From: Diphasiastrum complanatum
Taxonomy: Eukaryota > Streptophyta > Lycopodiopsida > Lycopodiales > Lycopodiaceae
DNA: 64,000 nucleotides
Direction: 5' to 3'
Assembly: GCA_029204225.1 (NCBI GenBank)
Contig: CM055105.1
Span: 49,859,720-49,923,719, forward strand
The notes beneath the pieces are model-generated. The model saw nothing but the letters and a program-made list of their open reading frames with translations, was not told the origin of the DNA and did not search any database. Below are positions 31,228 through 43,860 of this stretch, one piece after another; the first letter of the stretch is position 1, and each line of letters begins with the position of its first letter. A program made the translations under genes and the position numbers.

Positions 31228-31834
31228 TAAAATCCAAACAAGATCTAAAAGCTAGATTACTAATCAATGTATTGATTCCTAGTTTATCTTGGCTTGAACT
31301 CCATGAATTAGCTCCAAAACGTGGATGTACGGCTTGCTGCTGCTTGTGAACTATACCTGCAGCTCCAATCTCATTCAATGATCATTAAAAATCATACGCA
31401 ATAGCATTCATCAGTCAAATCATAGACTCAAACTAGTCAAGAAGGAAAATCTCAATTTTGCTCATAATTGGATGAAAATCCCATCACATATTTATACACG
31501 TAGAGCTCGAATTTTAGCGTATTATGGCTTCTATGTAATCATCACAGCCTAACCCTAACATCCAACCTAAAGATCCACTTGATCCACCCTATTTAGGGTT
31601 GATACCTTGAGATCCAAAAAACAATGTAGAAATTGCTATTTTAAGCTCCTACTTTTTCTCTACCCTATCTATGCACTCTTTGGACACATTCCAAAGGTAC
31701 CATTCCAAAGCTAGGTTAATAATTTGGCTTAGAATAAGGTATCCTATGCTTTTGGCACGTGTGACATCCCACATCATGGCCTCAAAGTCATTTACAACTG
31801 GAATTTATGCAAACTAGCTTGTGTAAATTTAACA
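31228..31834 (-). repeat. Copia-B LTR-like region, copy d
   Basis: On the minus strand it follows the copia-B stop codon and a purine-rich GAGGAGGAG, starts TGTTAAATTTACACAAG, and contains TATAAATA (31489-31496). It is shared with 38480-39375, so it has the properties of the 3' LTR. No matching 5' LTR with primer site is seen. Confidence 0.6.
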
Positions 31835-33115
31835 CTCCTCCTCACAACTAGTTTGAAGATAACATAGAATTGCTATCAACCCTAGGGATGACCTTAACTT
31901 CACAAATGCAGCTCTTTGAAGTGGTTTAGTGAGGATATCAGCAACACATTCACTACTTGCCACATGCTCCAAAGATATCTCCTTGGATTGCACCTTCTCT
32001 CTCACAAAATGATGAGAGATCTCGATATGTTTTGGTCTTGCATGGAAGATTGGGGTGGTTGCAAGGTCTTGGACTGAAATGTTCCCATTGTAGAGAGTTG
32101 GAACATCATATAAACTTTGCTAAGGATCTTGGAAGTCCTGAGGCAAGCTCCTCCTTGCACATGATCTCGATGGATTTTGAATTAATGTGGCCAAGTCTTT
32201 TGTGCCGTAGAATATGGTTGGATAGCTTGGTCTCCTTGGCTAGCATCACAATATTAGCATCCACATAGGCATCTAGTTTGAACAATCTTTGAAAAACTTA
32301 TGCCTTTAGCAATGATCTTGCAATCCTTCTTGATGTTACATGTATTTGTGGCAAACTCCACAATCAAACCATTGTCAAGCAATTGCCCTACACTAAGCAA
32401 GTTCTTAGTGATACTGAAAATGTAAAACACTCCATCAATCTTGATCTTCCTTGATGATCCCAAGCATAAAGGTATGGATCCTATTCCTTCTAAATTTACG
32501 CGATAGGTCCTTCATAGGTAGATAAGGTTGAAAAATACTCCCTCTTACTTGTCATGTGGGAGCTAGCCCCACTATCTATCCACCAAGGGTCTTCACCTCT
32601 TATGCTTGAAGATGAGAAACTTGACATTATGACGAAATCTTCATGAGAGCTCTCCTCTTCCTCTTGACCAAGGTTTGCTTGACTTTGCGTTTGCTTCTTC
32701 TTGAAGCACTCCGAGGCATAGTGCCCTGTCTTGTCACAAAAGTAGCATTTGATCTTTGACTTATCCTTCTTTGGCTTGCTCGAGCTTTGACTTGGTTCTT
32801 CTTGAATGCAACACCTTTGCCTTTGGATTTTCTCTTGATGTTGATGAAAAGAGCCTTGTCATCTCCATTATTGAGGGAGAGCTTCTCCATCCTTGACTTG
32901 ATGAGAGTTCTCCTACTCTCCTCGACCATGAGGAATCCTTGGAGATCTTCAAGTGAAGGCAACTTGCCCATGATTGCATAGCCTTGCACCAAGTTAGCAA
33001 AATCCATACTTAAACCATTCAAGATTGGTTGAACAAGTTCCCTTTCCTTAATGGAATCTCCTATGTAAGCAAGCTCTTTGTTTAAGTCCTTGACTCTCAG
33101 CACACATGGATTTGA
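31835..33115 (-). pseudogene. Copia-B derivative d: gag, protease edge and RNase H end
   Basis: Minus strand, 5' to 3': gag (LRVKDLNKELAYIGDSIKER, LNGLSMDFANLVQGYAIMGK, about 33103-32800), a frameshifted zinc knuckle, the protease edge (about 32560), the pre-integrase part (GSSRKIKIDGVFYIFSITKN, LLSVGQLLDNGLIVEF, 32463-32340), then directly the RNase H C-terminus (PIFHARPKHIEISHHFVREK; ECVADILTKPLQRAAF, about 32055-31880) and the stop before the LTR. Integrase and reverse transcriptase are missing. Confidence 0.75.
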
Positions 33116-33143
33116 TTCTTCAAGGATATCAACCTTGAAAATA

Positions 33144-33696
33144 CCAAGAAGAACTGTGTGGGATGTAGTAAATGATCATGAGAAATATCAATTGATAGTT
33201 TGAGATCCTAGTGTATGGTAGTGCTCCTACAAACGTAGGACTAATAGTGTGAAAAAATCACACACCTCTAGTGATTGAGGAATACATTGAAATATGTTTG
33301 ACTATTCAACATGGACGCAATAGCTATAGGTGTAAACTTGGGATGCATGAACACTGAGATACGCTTGGTAAGATGGCAATCTAATGATCTTGAGAAGTCT
33401 CATTTAAATTGAGAAGCCAATAATGTCATAAGGTAAAGTCTATAGATCTCAAGAATTGTCAAATGTCATTAACTGAAGAATAGGTGCTCTAAGTGGACAA
33501 GTAATGGGACAAGTCCCTAAAATTGGTATACTATTTTGGGTTTAAATCACAACGTGCATGTGAAATTGACCACTAAAAATCTAGATCTATAAAAAAGCAA
33601 AACCGGTTATTTGCACGCCTAATGATGGTTTGACCATGCTTGCAAGCTATTTTAGGGGTCATTTATATTTTAGTATATCAAAGTCAAAGTCCTAAT
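33144..33696. other. Unassigned spacer
   Basis: Single-copy-looking sequence without a convincing frame. 33697-33775 is an isolated scrap of S (the VTLQQLSHRP region). Confidence 0.4.
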
Positions 33697-33775
33697 GTCA
33701 CTTTGTAGCAGTTGAGCCACTAACCTCGAGTTCGAGACCAGTTGATACTAGCTTGGGAGACTCCCTCAGAACCAG

Positions 33776-34198
33776 CGATCCACTATTCTCACTTTGAGTG
33801 TGAGGCTTCTACTATTGCTGCTGCACTTGATTCTTGCCCTTGGAATAGTCTTTCTTCTTGGTGTACAGGGCCATGGATTTGTCTTTGATGGACAGGTCGT
33901 TGGTCTTTCTTCGCATTTCTTCCTGAAGAAGATGACCGATCACCTTTTGAAGAGTGAGGCCGGGTTGTGTGGAGATCATCACCCCTTTATCAATGATCTT
34001 GCCATCCATGTTACATGTATTTGTGGTGAACTCCACAATAAAACCATTGTCAAGCAGTTGCCCTACACTAAGCAAGTTCTTAGTGATACTGAAAATGTAA
34101 AGCACTCCATCAATCTTGATCTTCCTTGAAGATCCCAAGCATAAAGGTATGGATCCTATTCCTTCTATCTTATAAGCATAATTATTTGCTGTAAAAAT
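33776..34198 (-). pseudogene. Chimera of copia-B pre-integrase and a second copia gag
   Basis: One minus-strand frame (34138-33812) starts with copia-B sequence (GSSRKIKIDGVLYIFSITKN to TNTCNMDGKIIDKG) and continues without a stop into MISTQPGLTLQKVIGHLLQE and RRKTNDLSIKDKSMALY. The latter resembles the C-terminal part of a different copia-type gag and is found nowhere else here. Confidence 0.55.
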
Positions 34199-35160
34199 TT
34201 ATGTGATAGGTCCTTCATAGGTAGATAAGGTTGAAAAATACTCCCTCTTACTTGTCATGTGGGAGCTAGCCCCACTATCTATCCACCAAGGGTCTTCACC
34301 TCTTATGCTTGAAGATGAGAAACTTGACATCATGATGAAATCTTCATGAGAGCTCTCCTCTTCCTCTTGACCAAGGTTTGCTTGACTTTGAGTTTGCTTC
34401 TTCTTGAAGCACTCCGAGGCATAGTGCCCCGTCTTGCCACAAAAGTAGCATTTGATCTTCGACTTATCCTTCTTTGGCATGCTCGAGCTTTGACTTGGCT
34501 CTTCTTGAATGCAACACCTTTGCCTTTGGATTTTCTCTTGATCTTGATGAAAAGAGCCTTGTCATCTCCATCATCGAGGGAGAGCTTCTCCATCCTTGAC
34601 TTGATATGAGTTCTCCTACTCTCCTCGGCCATGAGGACTCCTTGGAGATCTTCAAGTGAAGGCAACTTTCCCATGATTGCATAGCCTTGCACCAAGTTAG
34701 CAAAATCCATACTTAAACCATTCAAGATTGGTTGAACAAGTTGACTTTCCTTAATGGAATCTCCTATGTAAGCAAGGTCTTTGTTTAAGTCCTTAACTCT
34801 CAGCACATATGGATTTGATTCTTCAAGGATAGCAACCTTGAAGTATTCTTGGATTCATATATCTCTTGAAGAGTTTCCCATGATTCTTGAGCCAAGATGC
34901 AAGCACCTACCTCCTTAAGAAGCTCATCAGCTACATTCATTTTATATAATGGAGAGCAACCTTGCACCTCCTTTTGTATTTTGTAGCTTCTTGAGGGTGA
35001 ATAGGCTCATCCTCTTCGCCACTCACTATATCCATTAGATCTTGTGAAATAAGGATTGATTCCATTCTTAGCTTACAAATCAAATAATTAGAAGCATTTA
35101 ATCTATCATGTGAATCCAAAAGATATGCATTCATTGATCTCGACTTCACAAGGATATAGG
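34199..35160 (-). pseudogene. Copia-B gag-protease fragment, copy e
   Basis: Minus strand, best zinc knuckle and protease of the family: gag start near 35149, LDSHDRLNASNY, later DFANLVQGYAIMGK and RRTHIKSRMEKLSL, then after a frame change CYFCGKTGHYASEC (CX2CX4HX4C) and WWIDSGASSHMT, where D-S-G-A is the aspartic protease active site, ending YEGPIT at about 34199. Confidence 0.75.
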
Positions 35161-35164
35161 ATTC

Positions 35165-35991
35165 ACCTAACCTGAACCAAAAGGAATCATATGCACATAA
35201 ATATGCCTCTTCAAATCATTCCTACAAGATCAGTTGAATCATCATGCAATAATCAATCCAAATATCTCACAAATCAAGCAAAATTGAACACAATCTTGAC
35301 TAGAATTGCATTCACTTGATGAGAACTTGTCAAAAACTTTGGGCTGACCCTAAACTTTAATTTCTAAGATCTCAATAAGTCTAAGAACTAACTATTACAG
35401 TACCAAACATAAGGATCTGCCTTCCTTTTGATTGATTGGAAACTACGTGGTAGACCTATGTCCCTTTGTGTGAATATTCTCTAGATCCAAACATCTAGTG
35501 TGTGGCTATTAGGCTAGAGATAACATGATATATTAATCTCAACATCAATTGGAGCGAGCTTCCGATCCACTTGAACACGAAACTTACAAGACTATTTGCT
35601 TCATGATGTAAATGTGAATCCAACTTATCAACAGTGTGATTCCCTAGTGCACAATGTATCACAATCATCACATGGCAGAAAGTGATTTACTTTTGTGCAT
35701 ATGTTCCATAGAGATGTGAGACACTTTACTGCAAATAGGCTTGAAAAAATTGGAAGGTAATTTGGTTGTACAAGAAGCAAGCGTTAAAGATTGTGCTCTC
35801 TTTCTCTTACCTTAAATGGTGCAAAAAAACTACTAGAATATCGAACCAATAATATCACAAGCTACATTCATATGTGCTAAGATAACACAAAAGTGCAGCA
35901 CAATTTGCTTATAATAGGCTACTTGCAAATGATCATAATCATGGTGAGCTGCAAACTCGATTTTTGCCATTACAAATTAGCTTACACTTGG
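35165..35991. repeat. L region, copy 2
   Basis: Collinear with 21296-22115; TATAAATAG follows at 35992-36000. No gene. Confidence 0.6.
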
Positions 35992-36842
35992 TATAAATAG
36001 CATCATTTCCACCAAAAAGAAACTTTCAGAAGAAGTTGATTTGTCGAAAAACTAGAACTTCAACCTCATAAAGCTCTTTAAGAATCTAGGTCCTTGATTT
36101 TCTCATTTGGTGTAGCTATGTATGTAAGCAAATGTTGTAGAACATTACAAAAAGTCACAATATCACACTTTACTGCCATGCTGCCATGCATGCTTTTTAG
36201 GAAATGAAAACAAACTTTGATGGGAGAAGATTTGATGCTGGCACTTCCTTCTTCAGGCATGGAAATGGAATTCATAAGCTTTGAAAAGCTATAGCTTCAA
36301 AGGATCGATTTTCCATCTTTTAGTGGCAATCTATCATTCGCTACGACCGTGCTTGATTACTCCTTCACATCCTTGGACACCATCTACATACATCCACCAC
36401 GGATCTAGAGCGCCATCATCATCCATTTTCAAACACCCTAAGCTGCCTAGCACGAGCCAAATGCTGAGGGGTAGTGCTACTGGAGCTTGTCAAAACCACA
36501 CATTCAACACCGATTTGGGTTGAAAGCTCTCTTCTAGTATGTTATCACAGAAAAACATCATCGTTTCCACATCCTATCAGAGCAACATTGCTCCAAATTT
36601 TTCCACAAATTTCTAGTCTCCATACACTGCCGAGCAATACTCTACATACACTGCTCATAGAGCCTAGCCCCCATACTCTGCAATCACCGTGGACCGAGCC
36701 GAGCGTCCATACTCTGCATTCACTGTGGTCCAAGCTGAGCGTCCATACTCTGCATACAAAGTTGACTGAGTCGAGTCCATCAAAAGACGACCAATCCGAA
36801 GCCCTCCATAGTCGATCGAGCCGAGACTCCACTTGTAAATAG
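35992..36842 (+). repeat. S leader, copy 2, with TATA box and 36-bp minisatellite
   Basis: TATAAATAG at 35992-36000, leader, then a 122-codon open frame (36474-36842) over the minisatellite (36618-36780). The S coding part is absent: the sequence switches at about 36837 to the gypsy protease, at the same junction as at 15118. Confidence 0.6.
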
Positions 36843-37160
36843 ATTTTTAAAACCATACTATGGTATTTAAGGATAAGTTCGACCAGATAGTCTCTATTTA
36901 TGGGGAGACTAATGTACTCCCATCACCGATGGTTTGCTCGGCGGAAGTTATGGAAAAACTACATGATTCTAAGTATTAGCTTTTTCATCTTGTTTTGAAA
37001 TCTCGTATGCATTGTGATGTGAATGATGATGTGAATGTGTTAACAACCAAAAATTAGCATCAAGAACAGCTTTTAATGCAAGATTTAAAACAAGAGTTCA
37101 ATGATGTTTTTTCTAAATAGCTAACATTTTATGAGGTACATACTTCTAATTATATTGTAG
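36838..37160 (+). pseudogene. Ty3/gypsy protease remnant, copy 4
   Basis: VFKDKFDQ-like block, SIYGETNVLPSPMVCS, then a stop near 36978 and LKQEFNDVF. Lies directly before R module copy 4, as in the other copies. Confidence 0.5.
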
Positions 37161-37260
37161 TCTGTTGTAAGCACATAATCAAATTTTTCTAAAATGAAAT
37201 GTTTGAAATGTTTCAGAAAAGAGCAAGAACATAAAGATAGATTTTCAATTTCAAAATTGC

Positions 37261-38480
37261 AGAAAACATCAAACATAAAGTACAATTCACTTTTGATGTT
37301 AGGTAAGTATGACCAAGCAAACACAATATCATGGAAGGACTTGTGTATATAAGGTCAAAGATCTGTAATAAAATACAAGTGTAAAAGTGTCTCACATGAA
37401 TGGTCTCAGACATTCTATTATAGTAGCATAAATGTAAAAATATCTTTGCCTTGTCCTTGTGCGTGCTGAGTTGTAGTCGATCCACTATATTCCTAGTGAG
37501 AGTTCTTCTATGCAGATCCTCATCATCCTGCGAGCCAGTTAATCCCTATAAAATTTCAGTCTTTTAGCCGGTAAGTCTTCTCTTGCACCACTGCCTTGTC
37601 CTTTCTTTCGTTTATATCATGTATACTTCTTTATTTTTCCCATATTTTGTCCAGAAACCACTGAACTAGGGTTGTTTAGGTTGAAAGAACCAGGCCTTTC
37701 ATTTGAGTTTTGGAAGAATTTATCTTGGACAGTGAAAAAACTTCGTCTTTTGAGGAGGCGTTCAATCTCTCTGATGTTTTCAGCATCTCCTAAGTTGGCA
37801 AGGAGTTTAGCAGAAGGGTTTTCAGCAAATCAATCATGTGCTAGCGTAAAAAGAGAAAAGTAGGTGTGACTTGACAACATCTCTGGCGAGCTTGTGTAGC
37901 CAAAGAAAAAAGCCATTCATCTGATTTTGGAAGGATGCACCAGGGAAGAATTTATAAGATTGTTCATTATGAAACACGATTTCTCAAAAAAAAAGAAATG
38001 ACATGGTAACCCATTTTTTTTTTGTCGCTTTTTTTTTTTTAAATTTATAAAAAAACACCCATATTTAAAATGCTTCAAATAAAGATATTGTAATGCTAAA
38101 AAAAATGTTGTATTTTGCAAGAAAATTAATCAAGCTTATATGAAATAATAATACTTTTCAAAATAAAATCACTGGACACAACCATTAGAATAACTAAAAA
38201 AAAACTTTTTGTTTATTAAAACAAAAGTTTTTCATGTTTTTTTAAAATTTTTAAAAGTGTTTTAAATTACAATTCTTGTATCAAGAAAAATATTTTTTAA
38301 ATTATGACAAAATTTTAATCAGTATATAAATCTTTACTTATATTTAAACATTAAATGATTGCAAATGAAATTATTTCTAAAAACTTCTTATAAAAACACA
38401 ATGAAAAATTAAAATATTAAAAACCTGACAGTTCGTTGCAATTTTAGTTTTGCTGATATTCAAATCATTAAAAAACTAAA
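37261..38480. repeat. R module, copy 4
   Basis: Collinear with copy 1 including the TATA box at 37346-37354. A stretch near 38130 is deleted, and the right end continues into 38300-38480, shared with 30690-30870. Confidence 0.65.
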
Positions 38481-39375
38481 ATCCAGACAAGATCTAGAAG
38501 CTAGATTACTAATCAATGCATTGATTCCTAGTTTATATATTGGAAAAATTTCCTGATGTTCAATGTATCCCATGGCGCTAACTCTAAACACCCTTGTTTG
38601 TACTGCATGAAGACAACAAAAGACATGACAACGAGTACATGAATATCAAGAGATCGAGAAGATCCTAATTGGAAACCCGTACTACCAGTTCCTCTTCAGA
38701 ATGTTTATATCTGTACATTGCATGCAAAGGTGCGTATAATAGAAAAGATAATATATCTTCACATCTTGTTTGCATGGAATTCCAAGTCAAAGGCATCTAC
38801 AAAGGAAGCTATTTCCATATTAGAGGATGTGTTGTCTAGAGTTAGCTCCAAAACTCTTCACACATGTGGATGTATGGCTTGCTGCTGCCTGCGTACTGTA
38901 CCTGCAACTCCAATCTCATTCAATGATCATAAAGAATCATAAGCCAATAGCATTCATCATTCAAATCATAGACTCAAACTAGTCAAGAAGGAAAATCTCA
39001 ATTTTGCTCATAATTGGATGGAAATCCCATCACATATTTATACATGTGGAGCTCGAATTTGAGCGTATTACGGCTTCTATGTAATCATCACAACCTAACC
39101 CTAACATCCAACCTAAAGATCCAGTTGATCCACCCTATTTAGGGTCGATACCTCAAGATCCAGAAACAATGCAAAAATTGCTATTTTAAGCTCCTACTTT
39201 TTTTCTACCCTATCTATGCACTCCTTAGACACATTCCAAAGGTACCATTCCAAAGCTAGGTTAATAATTTGACTTAGAATAAGGTATCCTATTCTTTTGG
39301 CATGTGTGACATCCCACATCATGGCCTCAAAGTCATATACAAGTGGAATTTATGCAAACTAGCTTGTGTAAATTT
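38481..39375 (-). repeat. Copia-B LTR-like region, copy f, with insertion
   Basis: Matches 31228-31834 but about 305 bp (38537-38842) replaces roughly 20 bases. TATAAATA on the minus strand at 39035-39042. The inserted piece contains the V fragment. Confidence 0.6.
38718..38850 (+). pseudogene. V fragment, copy 1
   Basis: Reads VRIIEKIIYLHILFAWNSKS and KASTKEAISILEDVLS; the same sequence stands at 51483-51595 where a longer upstream frame is visible. Unknown protein. Confidence 0.4.
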
Positions 39376-40205
39376 AACAATCCTCCTCACAACTAGTTTG
39401 AAGATAACATAGAATTGCTATCAACCCTAGGGCTGACCTTAACTTCACAAATGCAGCTCTCTGAAGTGGTTTAGTGAGGATATCAGCAACACATTCACTA
39501 CTTGCCACATGCTCCAAAGATATCTCCTTGGATTGCACCTTCTCTCTCACAAAATGATGAGAGATCTCGATATGTTTTGGTCTTGCATGGAAGATTCGGT
39601 TGGTTGCAAGGTGTTGGACTGAAATGTTGTCATTGTAGAGCGTTGGAACATCATATAAACTTTGCTAAGGAGCTTGGAAGTCCTGAGGCAAGCTCCTCCT
39701 TGCACATGATCTCCATGGATTTTGAGTTGATGTGGCCAAGTCTTTTGTGTAGCAGAATATGGTTGGATAGCTTGGTCTCATTGGCTAGCATCACAATATT
39801 AGCATCCACATAGGCATCTAGTTTGAACAATCTTCCAAACATTATGCCTTTAGCAATGATCTTGCCATCCTTCTTGATGTTACATGTATTTGTGGCAAAC
39901 TCCACAATCAAACCATTGTCAAGCAATTGTCTCCCAAGCATAAAGGTATGGATCCTATTCCTTCTATCTTACAAGCATAATTATTTGCTATAAAAATTGA
40001 CTTGATAGGTCCTTCATAGGTAGATAAGGTTGAAAAATACTCCCTCGTACTTGTCATGTGGGAGCTAGCCCCACTATCTATCCACCAAGGGTCTTGACCT
40101 CTTATGCTTGAAGATGAGAACTTGACATCATGACGAAATCTTCATGAGAGCTCTCCTCTTCCTCTTGACCAAGGTTTGCTTGACTTTGAGTTTGCTTCTT
40201 CTTGA
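39376..40205 (-). pseudogene. Copia-B derivative f with the shared deletion
   Basis: Minus strand: protease edge and acidic linker (QSQANLGQEEEESSHED, about 40200-40130), pre-integrase part (QLLDNGLIVEFATNTCNIKK), HKRLGHINSKSMEIMCKEEL, then the RNase H end (PIFHA, HIEISHHFVREK, ADILTKPLQRAA) and stop. Joined at the same point as derivative d, so integrase and RT were lost before copying. Confidence 0.7.
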
Positions 40206-40339
40206 ATAGATGCAAAATAGAAATGATTGAAAGACTAGATATCCCACTATCTAGGGAATTGAGAAAGCTCAAAACGTGACCTCTCAATAAGATCCTACCC
40301 AATCTTAAGCCAAATCATACTTCACAAGGATATAGAATT
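40206..40339. other. Short spacer with junction
   Basis: About 100 bases of unplaced sequence, then the last bases of the copia-B gag start (TTCACAAGGATATAG) and the 85-bp leader scar. Confidence 0.4.
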
Positions 40340-41865
40340 CACCTAACCTGAACCAAAAGGAATCATATGCACATAAATATGCCTCTTCAAATCATTCCTA
40401 CAAGATCAGTTGAATCATCAAGCAATAATCAATCCAAACTATATCACAAATCAAGCAAAATTGAACACAATCTTGACTAGAATTGCATTCAATTGATGAG
40501 CACTTGTCAAAAACTTTGGGCTGACCCTAAAATTTAATTTCTAAGATCTCAATAAGTCTAAGAACTAGCTATTATAGTACCAAAGATAAGGATCTACCTT
40601 CCCTTTGATTGATTGAAAACTACGTGGCAGACCTACGTGGTAGACCTATGTCCCTTTGTGTGAATATTTTCTGGATCCAAACATCTAGTGTGTGGCTATT
40701 AGGCTAGAGATAGCATGATATATTAATCTCAACATCCATTGGAGCGAGCTTCCGATCCACTTGAACACAAAACTTACAAGACTATTTGCTTCATGATGTA
40801 AATGTGAATCCAACTTATCAACAATGTGATTCCCTAGTGCACAATGTATCGCTATCATCACATGGCAGAAAGTGATTCACTTTTGTGCATATGTTCCATA
40901 GAGATGTGAGACACTTTACCACAAATAGGCTTGAAAAAATTGGAAGGTAATTTGGTTGTACAAGAAGCAAGCGTTAAAAAATGAAGGGGCCTAGACAAAT
41001 TTTTTCAAGGCTATGTCCTTGGAGGAGGCCAATAATCAACTCCAAGCATCTACTATGAACTACAACAACACTTGGCTTAACACACAAGCTTCAAACTTTC
41101 AAGACTTCTTCAGGAACTACAAAGAACATGTTTAAGCTTAAAGACAAGTGGATGCAAAAACATCAGTATGTCTTGAAAACTTCCATACATGTGTATACAT
41201 TGTTAATTTTAGAGCTCTAGGACTATGGCACATGCAAAGGGGGGTAGCATTATGGTGCATTTAAGAGTAAAGGATCAAGCAAATACTTATAAAACTAGTA
41301 TATGGGAAGTTAGACACAATGATAAATTCATGAGAATAAGTTAGTGAAGCTCAAAAAGTCATTTGGAGTGAGTTCTTGTCGAGTCCCAATTTGTTACCTT
41401 GCTATTTGTGAATTGCCCCAAGATAAGGTGAAAAAAGACTTTTAATATTACGAATGACAACCACGAAGCTATCATAGTTTCAATCGACAACGATATAATT
41501 AAACAACAAAAATCATCACATACATGCAAACAAGATGGCAAACACTCATCAATTTTTCTGTGCATGATTTGAGCCGGATTGTCTTCATGCCCAAGTTCCT
41601 AGAAATTGGAGATACCGGAACAACAAATTTACATTTTTCTAGAACCTATTGCATCACTATTTGATTGTGATCTCTTTCTCTTACCTTAAATGGTGCAAAA
41701 GGGCTACTAGAATATCGAACCAATAATATCTCAAGCTACATTCAAATGTGCTAAGATAACATGAAAGTGCAGCACGATTTGCTTATAATAGGCTGCTTGC
41801 AAATGATCATAATCACGGTGAGCTACAAACTCGATCTTTGCCATTACAAATTAGCCTACACTTGG
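40340..41865. repeat. L region, copy 3, with extra segment
   Basis: 40340-40980 and 41640-41865 correspond to L copies 1 and 2; between them 40981-41640 corresponds to 48610-49256 and, inverted, to 59240-59910. No gene. Confidence 0.6.
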
Positions 41866-41874
41866 TATAAATAG
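41866..41874 (+). promoter_or_regulatory. TATA box of the S leader, copy 3
   Basis: TATAAATAG; 933 bases upstream of the S start codon at 42799, in the most complete S-to-U unit of the window. Confidence 0.55.
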
Positions 41875-42798
41875 CATCATTTCCACCAAAAAGAAACTTT
41901 TAGAGGAAGTTGATTTGTAGAGAAACTAGAACTTCAACCTCATAAAACTCTTTAAGAATCTAGGTCCTTAATTTTCTCATTTGGTGTAGCTATGTATGTA
42001 AGCAAATGTTGCAGAACATTACAAAAAGTCACAATATCACGCTTTACTGCCATGCTGCCATGCATGCTTTTTAGGAAATGAAAACAAACTTTGATGGGAG
42101 AAGATTTGATGCTGGCACTTCCTTCTTCAAGCATGGAAATGGAATTCAGAAAAGCTATAGCTTCAAAGGATCGATTTTCCATCTTTTAGTGGCAATCTAT
42201 CATTCGCTACGACCGTGCTTGATTACTCCTTCGCATCCTTGGACACCATCTACATACATCCACCACGGATCCAGAGCGCCATCATCATCCATTTTCAAAA
42301 ACCCTAAGCTGCCGAGATCTGCTACATTACACAAAAATCGTCACATCTAGCACGAGCCAAATGCTGAGGGGTAGTGCTCCTGGAGCTTGTCAAAACCGCA
42401 CATTCAACACCGATTTGGGTTGAAAGCTCGCTACTAGTACATTACTGAGAAGAAACATCATCATTTCCACATCCTATCAGAGCGACGTTGTTCCAAATTT
42501 TTCCACAAATTTCAAGTCTCCATAAACTGCTGAGCAATACTCTACATACACTGCTCATAGAGCCGAGCCCCCATACTTTGCATTCACTTTGGACTGAGTC
42601 GAGCGTCCATACTCTGCATTCACTATGGACTGAGCTGAGGGTCCATACTCTGCATACAAAGTTGACCGAGCCGAGTCCATCAAAAGTCGACATCAAAAGT
42701 TGACCGATCCAGAGCCCTCCAGATTCGACTGACTTTAAACTAAACTTGTCTGTTACCAGAGCCGAACCATCAACAGAGTCATCAGCCGAGTCCAGAAC

Positions 42799-43860
42799 AT
42801 GTCTGCCACAACATCTTCTATTTATGATGACCCAACCCAAGACAAAATTGACATCACCATGGAAAGCCTCGATATCTCCAAGATGAACACTTGGTACCAC
42901 TTGGAGGCACACCAGTTCCTGAGCCACATAGAGTTCCAACTTTCTCCTTTCAGTGGCTATCAGAGCCCATTTCTATTGCATATTGCCTATGCATCTTATA
43001 ACCACACCGATAGATCTTTCCAGTTCATGTTACCTCCTAACCAAAATTTTGTCTATATTATCCCTATTTCTGGAGCTGACCTCAATACATTTGGCTTCCC
43101 TGGGGGACCAAACACAGTCAGTAGGACCCTCAAAAAGATTGCATCCATAGCATACCTCAAATGCATAGACCCCTTAGTGGAAAATGGAAAAACAAAGATG
43201 GTTACCATATCGAGTTCATAAACGATAAGCCCTTAGCTGCTATATGCGCCTATGTGACGATATATACACAACGATATAGGTCCAAGATCATGCATATACC
43301 CATGAAACTATTCCACATGATGGCAGCTTCTATACTACACAATCAGAACCATGACTGGGCCCAGTTTGCTTCCAACTGCCTCCATGACTATTTCAAGAAC
43401 AAGTAAACCTCCACATTATTGGACTATCTTTTGATAGATGTCACTTTGTAGCAGTTGGGCAACCGACCTCGAGCTCGAGACTAGTTGATGCTAGTAGATA
43501 AAAGCCTAGGAGACCGTCAGAACCAGCGAAAAAGACAAACTCTACTTCCAGGCCTACTGCAACAGATTCCATGCAAGTAGCTTCTCAAAAGAGGAGGAGT
43601 TCCTCCTCTCAAGAAAGGCCAACTTCAAAGCACCAAAAGGCCTGCCTAGCGAACCTTACATCGAGAAAGACACCCATGTCCCCTTTGTCAGAGACGAAGG
43701 ATCATACTGCTGAAGAGTCTTCTGCTCAACACTGGTCCAACCACCACCAACACAACAATCTAGACAAAGGACCAAGATACAAGCGAAGCGACATGCTTCA
43801 TCAGACGAAACAGACTCAGATGATATGGAGTCTGAACGCTTGAAGCTCCTGCTCAAGCCT
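42799..43860 (+). pseudogene. S family coding remnant, copy 5
   Basis: Keeps ATG and a 140-codon open stretch: SATTSS.YDDPTQDKIDIT, HQFLSHIEFQLSPFSGYQSP, LPPNQNFVYIIPISGADLNT, GPNTVSRTLKK. One base is lost after the DPLVENG position and a second frame carries on (IEFINDKPLAAICAYVTIYT, then Q-R-Y, i.e. Gln where copies 1-4 have TAG) through KLFHMMAAS and NHDWAQFASNCLHDYFKNK to a stop at 43404. The downstream linker is rich in Ser, Thr, Gln and Pro and leads towards U. Confidence 0.6.

Noticed and set aside
31548-31565. Telomere-like CCTAACCCTAACATCC (also near 39105)
   Set aside because: Less than two and a half telomeric units, inside the copia-B LTR; not an interstitial telomere array.
31957-32268. 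103-codon plus-strand frame repeated at 39502-39813
   Set aside because: Antisense of the copia-B RNase H end and pre-integrase region; the minus strand gives recognisable copia motifs.
42799-43860. S as a viral movement or coat protein remnant
   Set aside because: Considered because of the PPNQNF and DWAQFASNCLHDY blocks, but I see no family-defining motif, RT or protease linked to it, so no such label is given.
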